DNA of 64,000 nucleotides, from contig JACKJT010000002.1 in assembly GCA_020637795.1 (NCBI GenBank), forward strand, positions 744,001-808,000, written 5' to 3'. Of the stretch, positions 52,076-61,079 are shown in pieces. A model generated the notes under the pieces. The model did no database searches and was not told the origin of the DNA. It saw nothing but the letters and a program-made list of their open reading frames with translations. This DNA comes from Hoeflea sp. (GTDB taxonomy: Bacteria > Pseudomonadota > Alphaproteobacteria > Rhizobiales > Rhizobiaceae). The position numbers and the translations under genes are program-made. Every line of letters starts with the position of its first letter. The stretch's first letter is position 1.

Positions 52076-52888
52076 ATGGCAAAGACCGACGACGACGCTC
52101 TGGCGGAAGCCTACAACCGCGCACTGGCGCTGGAGAAATCCGGCGATTTCGATCTCGCGGCGGTTGCCTATGCCGAAGTCCTGGCGCTCGATCCCGAAGA
52201 CCATGGCGGCGCCGCAGTAAGGCTTGCCTCGATGAAGCGCGGCGATGTCCCTGTGCGCGCCTCGGAAGCCTATGTGACCACGCTGTTTGACCAGCACGCC
52301 GATGTCTTCGACAAGGTTCTGGTCGAGGACCTGGGCTACCATGTGCCGCTGCTTCTCCGCCAGCGGCTGATCGAGCTGGGGCTCACCAGCTTCGACCGGA
52401 TGCTCGATCTCGGCTGCGGCACGGGGCTGACCGGCGGCGCGCTCGAAGACATGGTCGATGACGCCACCGGCCTGGACCTCGCCGAGAACATGGTCGAGAT
52501 CGCCCATGAAAAGAGCCTCTACGACACGCTCTACGTCGCCGACGCCGTCGATTATCTCGAAGACAATGACGACGAGCCGTTCGATCTCATCGCCGCCACC
52601 GACGTGCTGCCCTATCTCGGCGCGCTCGAGCCGCTGTTTGCCGCGGCGGCGGCGAACGCCACGCCCGGCGCGCTATTCTGCTTTTCAAGCGAAACCCTGC
52701 CCGAGGCCGATTTCGAAGGCCGTCCCTACACGGTCGGCCGCTTCCAGCGTTTTGCCCATACCGAGGCCTATGTGCGCGCAGCGCTCGAGGCGGCAGGCTT
52801 CGAAACGCTCGAGGCCGGCGACATCGTCGTCCGCCACGAACAGGGCCTGCCGATCGCCGGGCATCTGTTTATCGCACGCAAGCGCTGA
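52076..52888 (+). CDS. SAM-dependent methyltransferase with N-terminal TPR-like region
   Basis: 270 residues from ATG 52076. Residues 1-50 look like one TPR unit (DALAEAYNRALALEKSGDFD, AAVAYAEVLALDPED). A class I methyltransferase fold follows, with motif I MLDLGCGTGLTGGALED, DATGLDLAENMVEIAHEKSL and FDLIAATDVLPYLGALEPLF. This arrangement is the COG4976 type (TPR repeat methyltransferase). The substrate is unknown. Confidence 0.9.
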   Translation: MAKTDDDALAEAYNRALALEKSGDFDLAAVAYAEVLALDPEDHGGAAVRLASMKRGDVPVRASEAYVTTLFDQHADVFDKVLVEDLGYHVPLLLRQRLIELGLTSFDRMLDLGCGTGLTGGALEDMVDDATGLDLAENMVEIAHEKSLYDTLYVADAVDYLEDNDDEPFDLIAATDVLPYLGALEPLFAAAAANATPGALFCFSSETLPEADFEGRPYTVGRFQRFAHTEAYVRAALEAAGFETLEAGDIVVRHEQGLPIAGHLFIARKR

Positions 52889-52991
52889 GCCGGCTCCGGC
52901 CTGAACAAGATGGCGTCGCAAACCGCCGCGGCAGCATCCGGGCTACATCACTTGGCCGTGGGCGCGGCCGCCTGTTTCGCCGCAGCCACGC

Positions 52992-53777
52992 TCAGATTTC
53001 GCGGGCCGCCTGGGCCGCGATGCCTGCCAGGTCGGGTTGACCGCCGGGGCCGACCACGACGTAGGCCGCCCCGTTGCCCTTCCAGGATACGAAATCGAAT
53101 CCCTTGATCGTCTGCTGTTTGAGGGCGGGTGGCGATGCCGTGTCGCCGTTCGGGCTGCTTTGCAGGCACAGCGCAATGACCGTACCATCGGCCTGCCGGT
53201 ACATCAGCTGTCCAACCGGCTTGCCATTGGCAACCAGCAGGCGGCCACCTTCGAATGTCAGCCCGAAACCTGTCAGGTCCGGGATCGAGAACACCACGCC
53301 GACATTCGCCCCGAGCCATTTTTTCAGGTGATCGGATTCGTCCGCCCCGACCTCGACAAGGTGGCGCTGCTGACCCGCGTAGATCGCGTGATAATCGGCG
53401 ATGTCGTTCAGCCAGCCGGCTTGCGCCACCAGTGTGCCGGCGGGCGAAATCCGGTCTTTCAGCAAATAGCCGCCCATTCCTCCGAATACGAACAGGGCGA
53501 GGCCGGCGGCGAGCGCCCCCCAGACCGGACGCGAAGCCGGGCGCGAGGGGGCAGTCCCGACAGGCAATGCCTTGATCTTCTGCGCCAGGGCCAGCGGCAC
53601 CGGGTCACCCAGCAGCGCATCGAACTGATCCTGCGCCAACGCGTCGGCGGCAATCAGTGCGTCAAGTTCGGCCTGCAACGCAGGGTCGGTTTCCAGCATG
53701 GCTTCGAGCGACCGGGCCTCCGCCGCGTCCAGCTCGCCGTCCAGATAGGCACTCAACTTGATGGAAATATCTGTCAT
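52992..53777 (-). CDS. Membrane anti-sigma factor
   Basis: 261 residues from ATG 53777. The N-terminal anti-sigma domain starts DISIKLSAYLDGELDAAEAR, continuing LEAMLETDPALQAELDALI; it has the helical fold of zinc-type anti-sigma domains but lacks the Cys/His set. One hydrophobic segment (about residues 84-104, PVWGALAAGLALFVFGGMGG) spans the membrane, leaving a periplasmic sensor domain of about 155 residues. It should hold the sigma factor until an outside signal releases it. Overlaps the sigma gene by 4 bases. Confidence 0.88.
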   Translation of the reverse strand: MTDISIKLSAYLDGELDAAEARSLEAMLETDPALQAELDALIAADALAQDQFDALLGDPVPLALAQKIKALPVGTAPSRPASRPVWGALAAGLALFVFGGMGGYLLKDRISPAGTLVAQAGWLNDIADYHAIYAGQQRHLVEVGADESDHLKKWLGANVGVVFSIPDLTGFGLTFEGGRLLVANGKPVGQLMYRQADGTVIALCLQSSPNGDTASPPALKQQTIKGFDFVSWKGNGAAYVVVGPGGQPDLAGIAAQAAREI

Positions 53778-54280
53778 GTCGTGATCCGCTCCCCCTGACC
53801 AAGGGTGGAAACCAGCAGTTTTCTTGCCCTGTGAATGCGGCTCATAACGGTTCCGACCGGAATATCCAGAAGCTCCGCGACTTCCAGATAGCTGTACCCC
53901 TCCGCGCAAACCAGCATCAATGGGCGAGAAAGCTCCGCAGGCAGGGCGCTGACCTTACCCTGCACCTGCCTTGCCGCAAGGGCGTCATCGGCATCTGCGG
54001 TTTGCAGTTCCGTTGCATCTTCTGCGGCGACATGGCCCTGCCCCTGCCGGATCTGGCGCTTGCGGATTTCGCTGATCCAGAGGTTGCGGATGATCCGAAA
54101 CATCCAGCGATCCAGCGGCTGCCCGGGATCGTAAAGATGCCATTTCTGCAGCGCCGCCGCGCAGGCATCCTGCACCAGGTCATCGGCGTCGGCAGCCGAG
54201 CGGGTCAGCGAAAGCGCAAACCGCCGGAGCCGAGGCAATAGTCCGATCATCTCGGTCTTGAACTGGTCTGGCGTAGTCAC
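53774..54280 (-). CDS. ECF sigma factor (RNA polymerase sigma-70 family)
   Basis: 168 residues if GTG 54280 is used, with GAGG upstream; the frame is open to 54379, so the start is uncertain. Region 2 is LLPRLRRFALSLTRSAADAD, then DLVQDACAAALQKWHL and DRWMFRIIRNLWISEIRKRQ; region 4 is CAEGYSYLEVAELLDIPVGT, then VMSRIHRARKLL. It directs polymerase to a small stress regulon when released from the anti-sigma factor encoded next. The stop overlaps that start (ATGA). Confidence 0.92.
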   Translation of the reverse strand: MTTPDQFKTEMIGLLPRLRRFALSLTRSAADADDLVQDACAAALQKWHLYDPGQPLDRWMFRIIRNLWISEIRKRQIRQGQGHVAAEDATELQTADADDALAARQVQGKVSALPAELSRPLMLVCAEGYSYLEVAELLDIPVGTVMSRIHRARKLLVSTLGQGERITT

Positions 54281-54471
54281 CCTTGCCTCATTCCCGTTGG
54301 CTGTGGCCTGGCCCCAGTTCGCGTGGGCAATCTGCACCCGAAGACCGGCTCGTGCCGACCGTTGACCATTAATGACCATTTACGGCACCGTTGCAATCCG
54401 CCGTTCCCTTGCGATCGGAACCCGAATCCAGGGGCCGCGCGCAATGCCTGGCGGCCCCTGGACTCACCGCC

Positions 54472-54816
54472 TCAGTGTGCGACGTGCCAGACGCCGCCAA
54501 CGCCGTCGCCATTGGTCTCGCCGGGTTGGATGTCACCCATCCAGAAATAGAGCGGCTTGCCGTCCTTTGCCCACTGCTTGGCGCCATCCTTGCGCTCAAT
54601 GGTGGTCAGCCCCGGCATCGCGGCGCCGTTGTCTGCAATGTACGGAGGCCATTTGACGGCGCAGTCCCCATAGCAGACCGACGTCCCCGCCGTGTCCTTG
54701 TCGAAGGTGTAAAGCGTCATGCCGTTCTTGTCAGTCAGGTTCGCGTGTGCGGCGGCATAGGCTCCGGTGGATCCGGCGACAAGCACCGCGAGAGTGGCGA
54801 GGGCTGCAAGCTTCAT
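54472..54816 (-). CDS. Secreted repeat protein of COG4315 type
   Basis: 114 residues. Signal peptide about 1-22 (LAALATLAVLVAGSTGAYAA). Two copies of the secreted repeat (PF03640) follow: NLTDKNGMTLYTFDKDTAGT with CYGDCAVKWPPYIA, and ERKDGAKQWAKDGKPLYFWM with GDIQPGETNGDGVGGVWHV. Periplasmic, with one Cys pair (CYGDC); function not established. It lies upstream of and in the same direction as the ECF sigma operon, so it may be a member of that regulon. Confidence 0.9.
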   Translation of the reverse strand: MKLAALATLAVLVAGSTGAYAAAHANLTDKNGMTLYTFDKDTAGTSVCYGDCAVKWPPYIADNGAAMPGLTTIERKDGAKQWAKDGKPLYFWMGDIQPGETNGDGVGGVWHVAH

Positions 54817-55054
54817 GGAGAATACCTTTCGAAATCAACAGAACGGCCACAAGCGGCGCTCTTGACCCGGATTACGCATGGCCGCGCCAGATTATTCCCG
54901 GACACTGCAGAAAACAGGCATCAAGCTGATTTATATGGACTATTTCTAACCGGAACGGCCTCAATGCGCTGCGGTCACAAAAGCGTGATCGCATGAAATT
55001 TTCCATCTTGCCCGGACGTATGCCTTATGGAAACCCAACCGAAAGGAACCCACC

Positions 55055-55588
55055 ATGCGCCGACTTATCCTCGCAGCCGCCCTGATGCTTCCGACCGCGG
55101 CCTTCGCCGCCGGATCCACCGACAGCTCGCCTCCGAAGCCGACCGAAACCACAAAGGTCTGCAAGGACGGCAAGATCTGGGACAAGAAAACCAAATCCTG
55201 CGTCAATGCCCAGGAGAGCCGCCTGGATGATGACACCCGCTATGCCGCGGTGCGCGAACTCGCCTATGCCGGCAAATATGCCGACGCGCTCAACGTCCTG
55301 GCGGCGATGTCCGACCAGAGCGAAAGCCGCGTGCTGACCTATTATGGCTTCACCCATCGCAAGGCCGGCCGCACCGACCTCGGGATGAAATACTACCGCG
55401 CGGCACTCAAGACCGATCCGGACAATCTCCTCGCGCGGTCCTATATGGGGCAAGGACTTGTCGCCGCCGGTGACATCGAGGGCGCCCGCGTGCAACTGGC
55501 GGAGATCGAAGCCCGCGGCGGCAAGTGGGATTGGCCGGGCACCTCGCTTCGCCTCGCGATCCAGTCGGGCAAGACCTACAGCTACTGA
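55055..55588 (+). CDS. Exported tetratricopeptide repeat protein
   Basis: 177 residues. Signal peptide about 1-19 (LILAAALMLPTAAFAAG). A short Cys loop (VCKDGKIWDKKTKSCV) precedes about two TPR units: AAVRELAYAGKYADALNVLA, then TYYGFTHRKAGRTDLGMKYY and AARSYMGQ-like ARSYMGQGLVAAGDIEGARV. It is probably periplasmic and binds a protein partner. Divergent from the COG4315 gene. Confidence 0.88.
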   Translation: MRRLILAAALMLPTAAFAAGSTDSSPPKPTETTKVCKDGKIWDKKTKSCVNAQESRLDDDTRYAAVRELAYAGKYADALNVLAAMSDQSESRVLTYYGFTHRKAGRTDLGMKYYRAALKTDPDNLLARSYMGQGLVAAGDIEGARVQLAEIEARGGKWDWPGTSLRLAIQSGKTYSY

Positions 55589-55710
55589 TCCAGCTTCGGC
55601 GGCACAGACGGCCCGGCGGCGGCGTGGTCTACCCCCCGCGTTGCCCGGGCCGCTTTCAACCATGCCACCGAGCGAAACCGGTGGCCGGACCCGACATGGC
55701 CCTCACCGCC

Positions 55711-58176
55711 TCAGCCGCCCGGGCTGAGGCTCCACACACCCTTCGGATCGGCCACATCCGTTGCCGGGATCTCGATCGAGTTCACCTCTGCCCAGACCGG
55801 CGCGAAATCGTTGTAATGTCCCGAGAACACGTTGCCCGATTGCCCGGTCGTCTGGATGTAGGTGGCGCGATCGAGGTCGGCCATGTCGAAGATGCCGCGA
55901 TAGCTTGCGGCATTGGTGTTGGCGTAGGGATCCTTGTCGTCCTGGACCTGGGTGCGCCCGCGATCCAGCGTGAAAGGTCCGCCGCCGCTTTCCACCTCGA
56001 CATTGAAGAAGCGCTTAAGCAGGCTGACTTCGCCGAACGGGCGGTGCGCGCCCTTGGCGTAATGCGCCTGCCCCCAGCGCCACTTGCCAGAATCCTTGCC
56101 GTAGCGGGCCGTGAGATCGGCGACCGCCGCCTCGAAAGCATCCGCAACGATCGTGTCGCAGGTTTCCTCGCCGGGCGTGGCTTTGACATCGCACCAGTTG
56201 CGAACGGTCTCGCCGTCGAGCAGCTGTTCCATCACCTTGCCGCGCACCTTGAACCAGTCCTTGAACATGAAGCCGAGATCGTCTTCGAAAGTCATGATCA
56301 TGGTGTGACGCACCCAAGCCATGAACAGCAGCGGCTCCATCCTGTCGCGCGCCATGGTCTCGTCCCAGGACGCGAGCCTTGCCACCAGATCCTGATTGGC
56401 CTGCGACAGGGTCTTGCCCTCAAGCGCTTTGAGCATGCGCGGCTTCAGGCTGGCAAAGGCCGGCGAAAAGATATCGGCCTGCACCTGCCGCGACATTGCC
56501 ATCGTGTGTTTTTCGCCAGATCCGTTGATCAGCGTCTCGACGCGGTTCTGGCGGTAAGGCTCTTCCCAGTCGAATGTCAGGTGAAGCGGATAATCCGGCC
56601 CGACGATCTTGGTGTTGGCCGTGGCGATCAACCCGCTTTCCGGGTTGTTCTGCCGCGGCAGGTCCTTGTAGGGCGCATAGCCGCGCCAATCATAGATCGC
56701 GTTCCAGCCCGGCGCCGGCGCGCGGCCGATCAGCCGGTTGGCCGGATCGCGTCGCGGCACCCTGCCCGCAGCCACGAAACCGATATTGCCCGAGCGGTCG
56801 GCAACCACCATCGACTGCATCGGCGTCAGGAAAGCGTCAAACCCGTTCTGGAAATCCTCGACCGTGCGCATGCCGTAGAGCCTTGCACCAACCAGTGCCG
56901 TGGTGTCGTCATGCGCCAGCGCCACCCATTGCAGCGCCGCCACCGTGTTCTCTGGCAACAGCCTGTCGAAATTCTTGTAGCTTGCCGGGAAAACCGGGCC
57001 ATGGCGGGTCCAGCGCCGGGTGAAGCTCTGGTCGTCGCCGCCCTTGACCTTGATCACCTCGTCCTTCTTGCCGAAAGGCGCCCAGCCGGTCGGGGTCAGA
57101 TACTCGTCCGGATTGTCCGGATTGACCCGCTCGACGAAGACATCCTGCGCATCGGTCGCCGTGTTGGTAAAACCCCAGGCGATGTCATTGCCGCGCCCCA
57201 GAAGCACATAGGGCGTGCCCGGCAGCGACACCCCGATCAGATGCCGCGGCTCGTCGAATTCGCCGGTGACTTCCAGATGCGCCAGGTACCAGATCGACGG
57301 CGCCATCAGGCCGAGATGTGGATCATTGGCCAGCACCGGCAGTCCGGACTGGGTCCGCTCGCCCGAAATCACCCAGTTGTTGGATGCGCCGGTCGCCAGC
57401 ACGCCGTCGATATCTTCAAAGGCGCTGGAAGCGTCGGCGGTGGTCGTGGCCTCGCCGAGCGGCACGGGATCAAGCCCGAGCAGCGCTGTCAGGTCCGGCA
57501 TTGCGGGAGAATTGTCAACATCGAGATAGGGCAGAAGATCACGCGTTTCCGCCTCGCTCAGCCCGATCCGGTGAAAGCCGAGCCGCAGCGCCTCTTCACC
57601 CAGGTTCTCAGCAAGCGAGATCGACATCATCTTGATCGCCGTCAGCGTGTCGACAGGCCGCCAGGGTTCCGGCTTGTAGCCCAGGATCAGGTATTCAGGC
57701 GGCAGGCGCGAGGAAAACACCTGCGGGCTCCGCTCGATCCAGGCGTTGACGCCGCGCGCATAGCCTTCGAGCATCGCCATCGTGTCCGCGTCCATGACGG
57801 CGAGCGATGCTTCCGCCGCCTCGTGAATAGCCATGGTCCTGAGCCAGATATCGGTGCTGACGGTGGCGCTGCCGAACATCTCGGACAACCGTCCCTGCCC
57901 GGCCATGCGGCTGACCTCCATCTGCCACAGCCGGTCCTGCGCATGTGCAAACCCCAGTCCCGCGGCGACATCGGCGCGGGTGCTGGCCTTGACATGCGGC
58001 ACCCCGTTTTGGTCGCGCGTGATCGTCACCGCGCCGCTGAGCCCGGCAATCTGCATGGCCCCGTCGGACGGCGCTTGCGAGCGCGAAGCCCACAGCACGC
58101 CCGCGCCCAGAACCATCACCGCGAGGGGAACAAGAAGAAGAATGAGCTTGATAAGCCCTTTGACGATGCGCATCAT
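55711..58176 (-). CDS. Penicillin acylase family protein (Ntn hydrolase)
   Basis: 821 residues from ATG 58176, with GGGAGG upstream. An N-terminal hydrophobic segment (about 5-30, LIKLILLLVPLAVMVLGAGV) exports or anchors it. The alpha chain has VTITRDQNGVPHVKA and GLGFAHAQDRLWQMEVSRM; autocleavage is expected before the Ser of ATGASNNWVISGERTQSG, which becomes the nucleophile of the beta chain. The family cleaves amide bonds in penicillins and in acyl-homoserine lactones, so it could be a quorum quencher, though the luxI-type gene is 52 kb away. Confidence 0.92.
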   Translation of the reverse strand: MMRIVKGLIKLILLLVPLAVMVLGAGVLWASRSQAPSDGAMQIAGLSGAVTITRDQNGVPHVKASTRADVAAGLGFAHAQDRLWQMEVSRMAGQGRLSEMFGSATVSTDIWLRTMAIHEAAEASLAVMDADTMAMLEGYARGVNAWIERSPQVFSSRLPPEYLILGYKPEPWRPVDTLTAIKMMSISLAENLGEEALRLGFHRIGLSEAETRDLLPYLDVDNSPAMPDLTALLGLDPVPLGEATTTADASSAFEDIDGVLATGASNNWVISGERTQSGLPVLANDPHLGLMAPSIWYLAHLEVTGEFDEPRHLIGVSLPGTPYVLLGRGNDIAWGFTNTATDAQDVFVERVNPDNPDEYLTPTGWAPFGKKDEVIKVKGGDDQSFTRRWTRHGPVFPASYKNFDRLLPENTVAALQWVALAHDDTTALVGARLYGMRTVEDFQNGFDAFLTPMQSMVVADRSGNIGFVAAGRVPRRDPANRLIGRAPAPGWNAIYDWRGYAPYKDLPRQNNPESGLIATANTKIVGPDYPLHLTFDWEEPYRQNRVETLINGSGEKHTMAMSRQVQADIFSPAFASLKPRMLKALEGKTLSQANQDLVARLASWDETMARDRMEPLLFMAWVRHTMIMTFEDDLGFMFKDWFKVRGKVMEQLLDGETVRNWCDVKATPGEETCDTIVADAFEAAVADLTARYGKDSGKWRWGQAHYAKGAHRPFGEVSLLKRFFNVEVESGGGPFTLDRGRTQVQDDKDPYANTNAASYRGIFDMADLDRATYIQTTGQSGNVFSGHYNDFAPVWAEVNSIEIPATDVADPKGVWSLSPGG

Positions 58177-58270
58177 TGGTCTATGTCCCTCCCAGGAGCC
58201 GGCGGCCTGCTTTACGTAACTTGCAATCAGGTCAGCCGTAAAGCGTATTTGTGACAAAAGGATAGGCGAA

Positions 58271-59140
58271 ATGGCAACAGTTTCCTTCATCGGACTTGGC
58301 GTTATGGGCTACCCCATGGCGGGGCATCTCAAGACCAAGGGCGGTCACGAGCTGCGGGTTTACAACCGCACGGCGGACAAGGCGAAGAAATGGGCCGAGC
58401 AATTCGGCGGCACCGCCTGCGCCACGCCTGCCGAGGCTGCAAAGGGTGCCGATTACGTCTTTACCTGCGTCGGCAACGACGACGATTTGCGCGCGGTAAC
58501 CCTGGCCCCGGGCGGGGCCCTGGAGGGCATGGACAAGGGTGCGATCCTGATCGACAACACCACCGCCTCCGCCGAAGTCGCGCGTGAACTCGCCGAAGCC
58601 TGCGCGGCCAGGGGCTGCGGCTTTCTCGACGCACCGGTGTCGGGCGGCCAGGCGGGCGCAGAAAACGGTGTGCTGACAGTCATGGTCGGCGGCGATCAGG
58701 CAACCTTCGACAAGGCCAGCCCGGTGATCGACGCCTATGCCCGCATGGTCGGCCTGATGGGCCCGACAGGCAGCGGCCAGCTCACCAAGATGATCAACCA
58801 GATCTGCATCGCGGGCCTCGTCCAGGGCCTCGCCGAAGGCATCCATTTCGGCAAGAAGGCCGGCCTCGACATCGAGAAGGTGGTCGACGTCATTTCCAAG
58901 GGGGCAGCAGGCTCCTGGCAGATGGAAAACCGCCACAAGACCATGAATGCCGGCAAGTACGACTACGGCTTCGCCGTCGACTGGATGCGCAAGGATCTCG
59001 ACATCGTGCTGACCGAGGCCAGGCGCAACGGCGCGACGTTGCCGGTGACGGCGCTCGTCGACCAGTTCTACGCCGACGTGCAGGCCATGGGCGGCAACCG
59101 CTGGGACACCTCCTCGCTGCTGGCGCGCCTGGAAAAATAG
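58271..59140 (+). CDS. 3-Hydroxyisobutyrate dehydrogenase family oxidoreductase
   Basis: 289 residues. NAD(P) loop SFIGLGVMGYPMAGHL, substrate motif LDAPVSGGQAGAENGVLTVM, catalytic Lys in GSGQLTKMINQICIAG, and the C-terminal helical domain SKGAAGSWQMENRHKTMNAG. Related enzymes act on 3-hydroxyisobutyrate, tartronate semialdehyde or succinic semialdehyde. Substrate undecided. One base separates its stop from the DNA repair gene start. Confidence 0.92.
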   Translation: MATVSFIGLGVMGYPMAGHLKTKGGHELRVYNRTADKAKKWAEQFGGTACATPAEAAKGADYVFTCVGNDDDLRAVTLAPGGALEGMDKGAILIDNTTASAEVARELAEACAARGCGFLDAPVSGGQAGAENGVLTVMVGGDQATFDKASPVIDAYARMVGLMGPTGSGQLTKMINQICIAGLVQGLAEGIHFGKKAGLDIEKVVDVISKGAAGSWQMENRHKTMNAGKYDYGFAVDWMRKDLDIVLTEARRNGATLPVTALVDQFYADVQAMGGNRWDTSSLLARLEK

Positions 59141-59141
59141 C

Positions 59142-59858
59142 ATGGCGCCCCGCCGCCCCCCGGAGAACGCCGACTACACCGTGCCCGATATCCTGGCATG
59201 GCTCGAGGCGCACGGGTCGGCTCACAACATTGCCGGCATGGCGCGCTTCGGCATCAACACCGAGAAAGCCTATGGCGTCGGCAACACGGCGCTGAGGCCG
59301 TTCGGCAAGACGCTGGGGCGCGACCATGATCGCGCGCTCGAGCTCTGGGCGACCGGCATTCGCGAAGCCCGGCTGCTCGCCCTCTTCACCGACGAGCCGG
59401 CCCGGGTCAGCCCGGACCGGGCCCGCGCCATGGCCGGCGACTTCAACAGCTGGGAAATCGTCGACCACGCCTCCGACCTGTTCGTCGACGCCGGCCATCT
59501 CGATGAGATTGTGCCGGAATTCGCAGCCGACGAGCGCGAATTCGTCCGCCGCACCGCCTTCGCCATGATCGCCTGGGCGGCGGTGCACCTGAAAAAGCGC
59601 AAGGATGATGATTTCATCGGCCTGCTTCCGCTGATCGAGCATCACGCCACCGACCCGCGCAATTTCGTCAGGAAAGCCGTCAACTGGGCGCTCAGGCAGA
59701 TCGGCAAGCGCAGCATGGCCTGTCACGGCCCGGCTCTGGCGCTGGCCGAAAAGCTCGCGGCCTCCGACAACAAGACCGCGCGCTGGATCGGCAAGGACGC
59801 GGTCAGGGAGCTGACGGACGACAAGGTCCGCCAGCGGCTCGCATCAAGACAGGCCTAG
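59142..59858 (+). CDS. DNA alkylation repair protein
   Basis: 238 residues of the AlkC/AlkD-like HEAT-repeat family (PF08713). Typical segments are YAFAMIAW-like RTAFAMIAWAAVHLKKRKD, NFVRKAVNWALRQIGKRSMA and NTALRPFGKTLGRDHDRALE, matching the helical repeats that hold alkylated DNA, with the conserved Trp and Asp in NWALRQIG and SWEIVDHASD. It should excise alkylated purines. Coupled to the dehydrogenase gene with a one-base gap. Confidence 0.9.
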   Translation: MAPRRPPENADYTVPDILAWLEAHGSAHNIAGMARFGINTEKAYGVGNTALRPFGKTLGRDHDRALELWATGIREARLLALFTDEPARVSPDRARAMAGDFNSWEIVDHASDLFVDAGHLDEIVPEFAADEREFVRRTAFAMIAWAAVHLKKRKDDDFIGLLPLIEHHATDPRNFVRKAVNWALRQIGKRSMACHGPALALAEKLAASDNKTARWIGKDAVRELTDDKVRQRLASRQA

Positions 59859-59868
59859 TCCCGAAGGC

Positions 59869-60327
59869 TCACATGCCCTCTGCGGCATCCTCGATGATAT
59901 CGGTGAGCAACGCATTGACCGCGTCGCGCTCGCCGCCCGCGGGCAGCATCCGGAACCCGACCGTCACCTTGCCCGGAGTCTCGGCCGGTTCATAGGCGAA
60001 CACCACGTAGGGGCAATAGGCGATGTCGCCGATCTCGCCTTCCATCACCTTGCGCGACACCACGGCCGAGCAGAAGGTGAAGAACTCGGCGTCCTTGTAG
60101 AGCGCCTTGCCGGCGTCGACATCGGTTGCCGTGCGCTTGAGCATGTCGCCGATCAATCCGTGGTAGTCCACCTTGAAACCGCGGTTGACGATGGCGTTCT
60201 CGATGCCCGAGGCGACATCGGCAAAGGCCGCATCGCTTTCCACCGTCTTGACGTCATCGCCAGCGGCGTGGGCGGCGTTTGTCAGCAGGAAGGCGGCCAT
60301 GGTTGTTGCGGCAAGAAGCGTTTTCAT
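59869..60327 (-). CDS. Exported DUF302-like protein
   Basis: 152 residues from ATG 60327, with GGAGG close upstream. Signal peptide about 1-21 (MKTLLAATTMAAFLLTNAAH). The mature part has the DUF302 look: FADVASGIENAIVNRGFKVD, FFTFCSAVVSRKVMEGEIGD and YCPYVVFAYEPAETPGKVTV. Two Cys may pair in the periplasm. Function unknown. Convergent with the alkylation repair gene. Confidence 0.8.
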   Translation of the reverse strand: MKTLLAATTMAAFLLTNAAHAAGDDVKTVESDAAFADVASGIENAIVNRGFKVDYHGLIGDMLKRTATDVDAGKALYKDAEFFTFCSAVVSRKVMEGEIGDIAYCPYVVFAYEPAETPGKVTVGFRMLPAGGERDAVNALLTDIIEDAAEGM

Positions 60328-60485
60328 CTCAATCCTCCAGTTAGGGATCATTCCCTCAACACATCGGATTTTTAATATACACCAGAAACCGCAAGGCACG
60401 TGAGCGATTTGGTCGCGGCGTATCGCCTCTGCGGCCGCAATCGCCATTCAGCCCGCGGTGCATGACGCTTCCGGACGGGCAACGA

Positions 60486-60974
60486 TCAGCCGGCTTCATG
60501 TTTTTCCTTGGCCAGCTGGATGTAATCGAGCGGCAGCTGGGTCGTGTACTTGATCTGCTCCATGGCAAACGACGAAGACACGTCACGGATTTCGATCTTG
60601 GCGATCAGCCGCTTGTAGAAAGCGTCGTAGGCGGCAATATCGGGCACCACCACGCGCAACAGGTAATCGACATCGCCGCTCATCCGGTAGAATTCGACCA
60701 CCTCCGGAAACTCGGTGATCACCTCGGAGAACCGCTTGAGCCACTCGTTCGAATGCGAGTTGGTGCGGATCGACACGAACACCGTCACCTTGGCATTGAT
60801 CGCCGCCGGATCGAGCAGCGCCACGCGGCGCTTGATGACGCCGTCTTCCTCCAGTTTCTGGATCCGCCGCCAGCACGGCGTTGTCGAAAGCCCGACCTTC
60901 TTGGCGATTTCGGCCACCGCCAGGGTGGCGTCTTCCTGCAGCAGGCGTAGTATCTTGCGATCGAGGCGATCCAT
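60486..60974 (-). CDS. Lrp/AsnC family transcriptional regulator
   Basis: 162 residues, normal Lrp length. Helix-turn-helix DRKILRLLQEDATLAVAEIA, then KKVGLSTTPCWRRIQKLEED; the RAM effector domain follows with VFVSIRTNSHSNEWLKRFSE and RMSGDVDYLLRVVVPDIAAY. It probably responds to an amino acid. No metabolic gene is next to it. A palindrome lies 74 bases upstream. Confidence 0.94.
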   Translation of the reverse strand: MDRLDRKILRLLQEDATLAVAEIAKKVGLSTTPCWRRIQKLEEDGVIKRRVALLDPAAINAKVTVFVSIRTNSHSNEWLKRFSEVITEFPEVVEFYRMSGDVDYLLRVVVPDIAAYDAFYKRLIAKIEIRDVSSSFAMEQIKYTTQLPLDYIQLAKEKHEAG

Positions 60975-61047
60975 GGAAATCTCCGGAAACTGGATTGATC
61001 TCCCTGATATCGCGTCACCAGCGCCTTCACAAAGAAATTTTTACCCC

Positions 61048-61076
61048 GAAAAGACAAATCGATGGTTTGTCTTTTC
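61048..61076. repeat. 11-bp perfect inverted repeat between lrp and the UDG gene
   Basis: GAAAAGACAAA (61048-61058) and TTTGTCTTTTC (61066-61076) pair exactly around a 7-base loop. It lies 3 bases past the UDG gene stop and 74 bases upstream of the lrp gene start. It could be the UDG terminator (AT-rich stem, no T-run after it) or an Lrp-type operator. Confidence 0.65.
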
Positions 61077-61079
61077 TCT

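Noticed and set aside
55525..58254. 909-codon plus-strand frame opposite the penicillin acylase gene
   Set aside because: The translation is Arg/His/Pro-rich and unlike any protein family; the minus strand encodes a full Ntn hydrolase.
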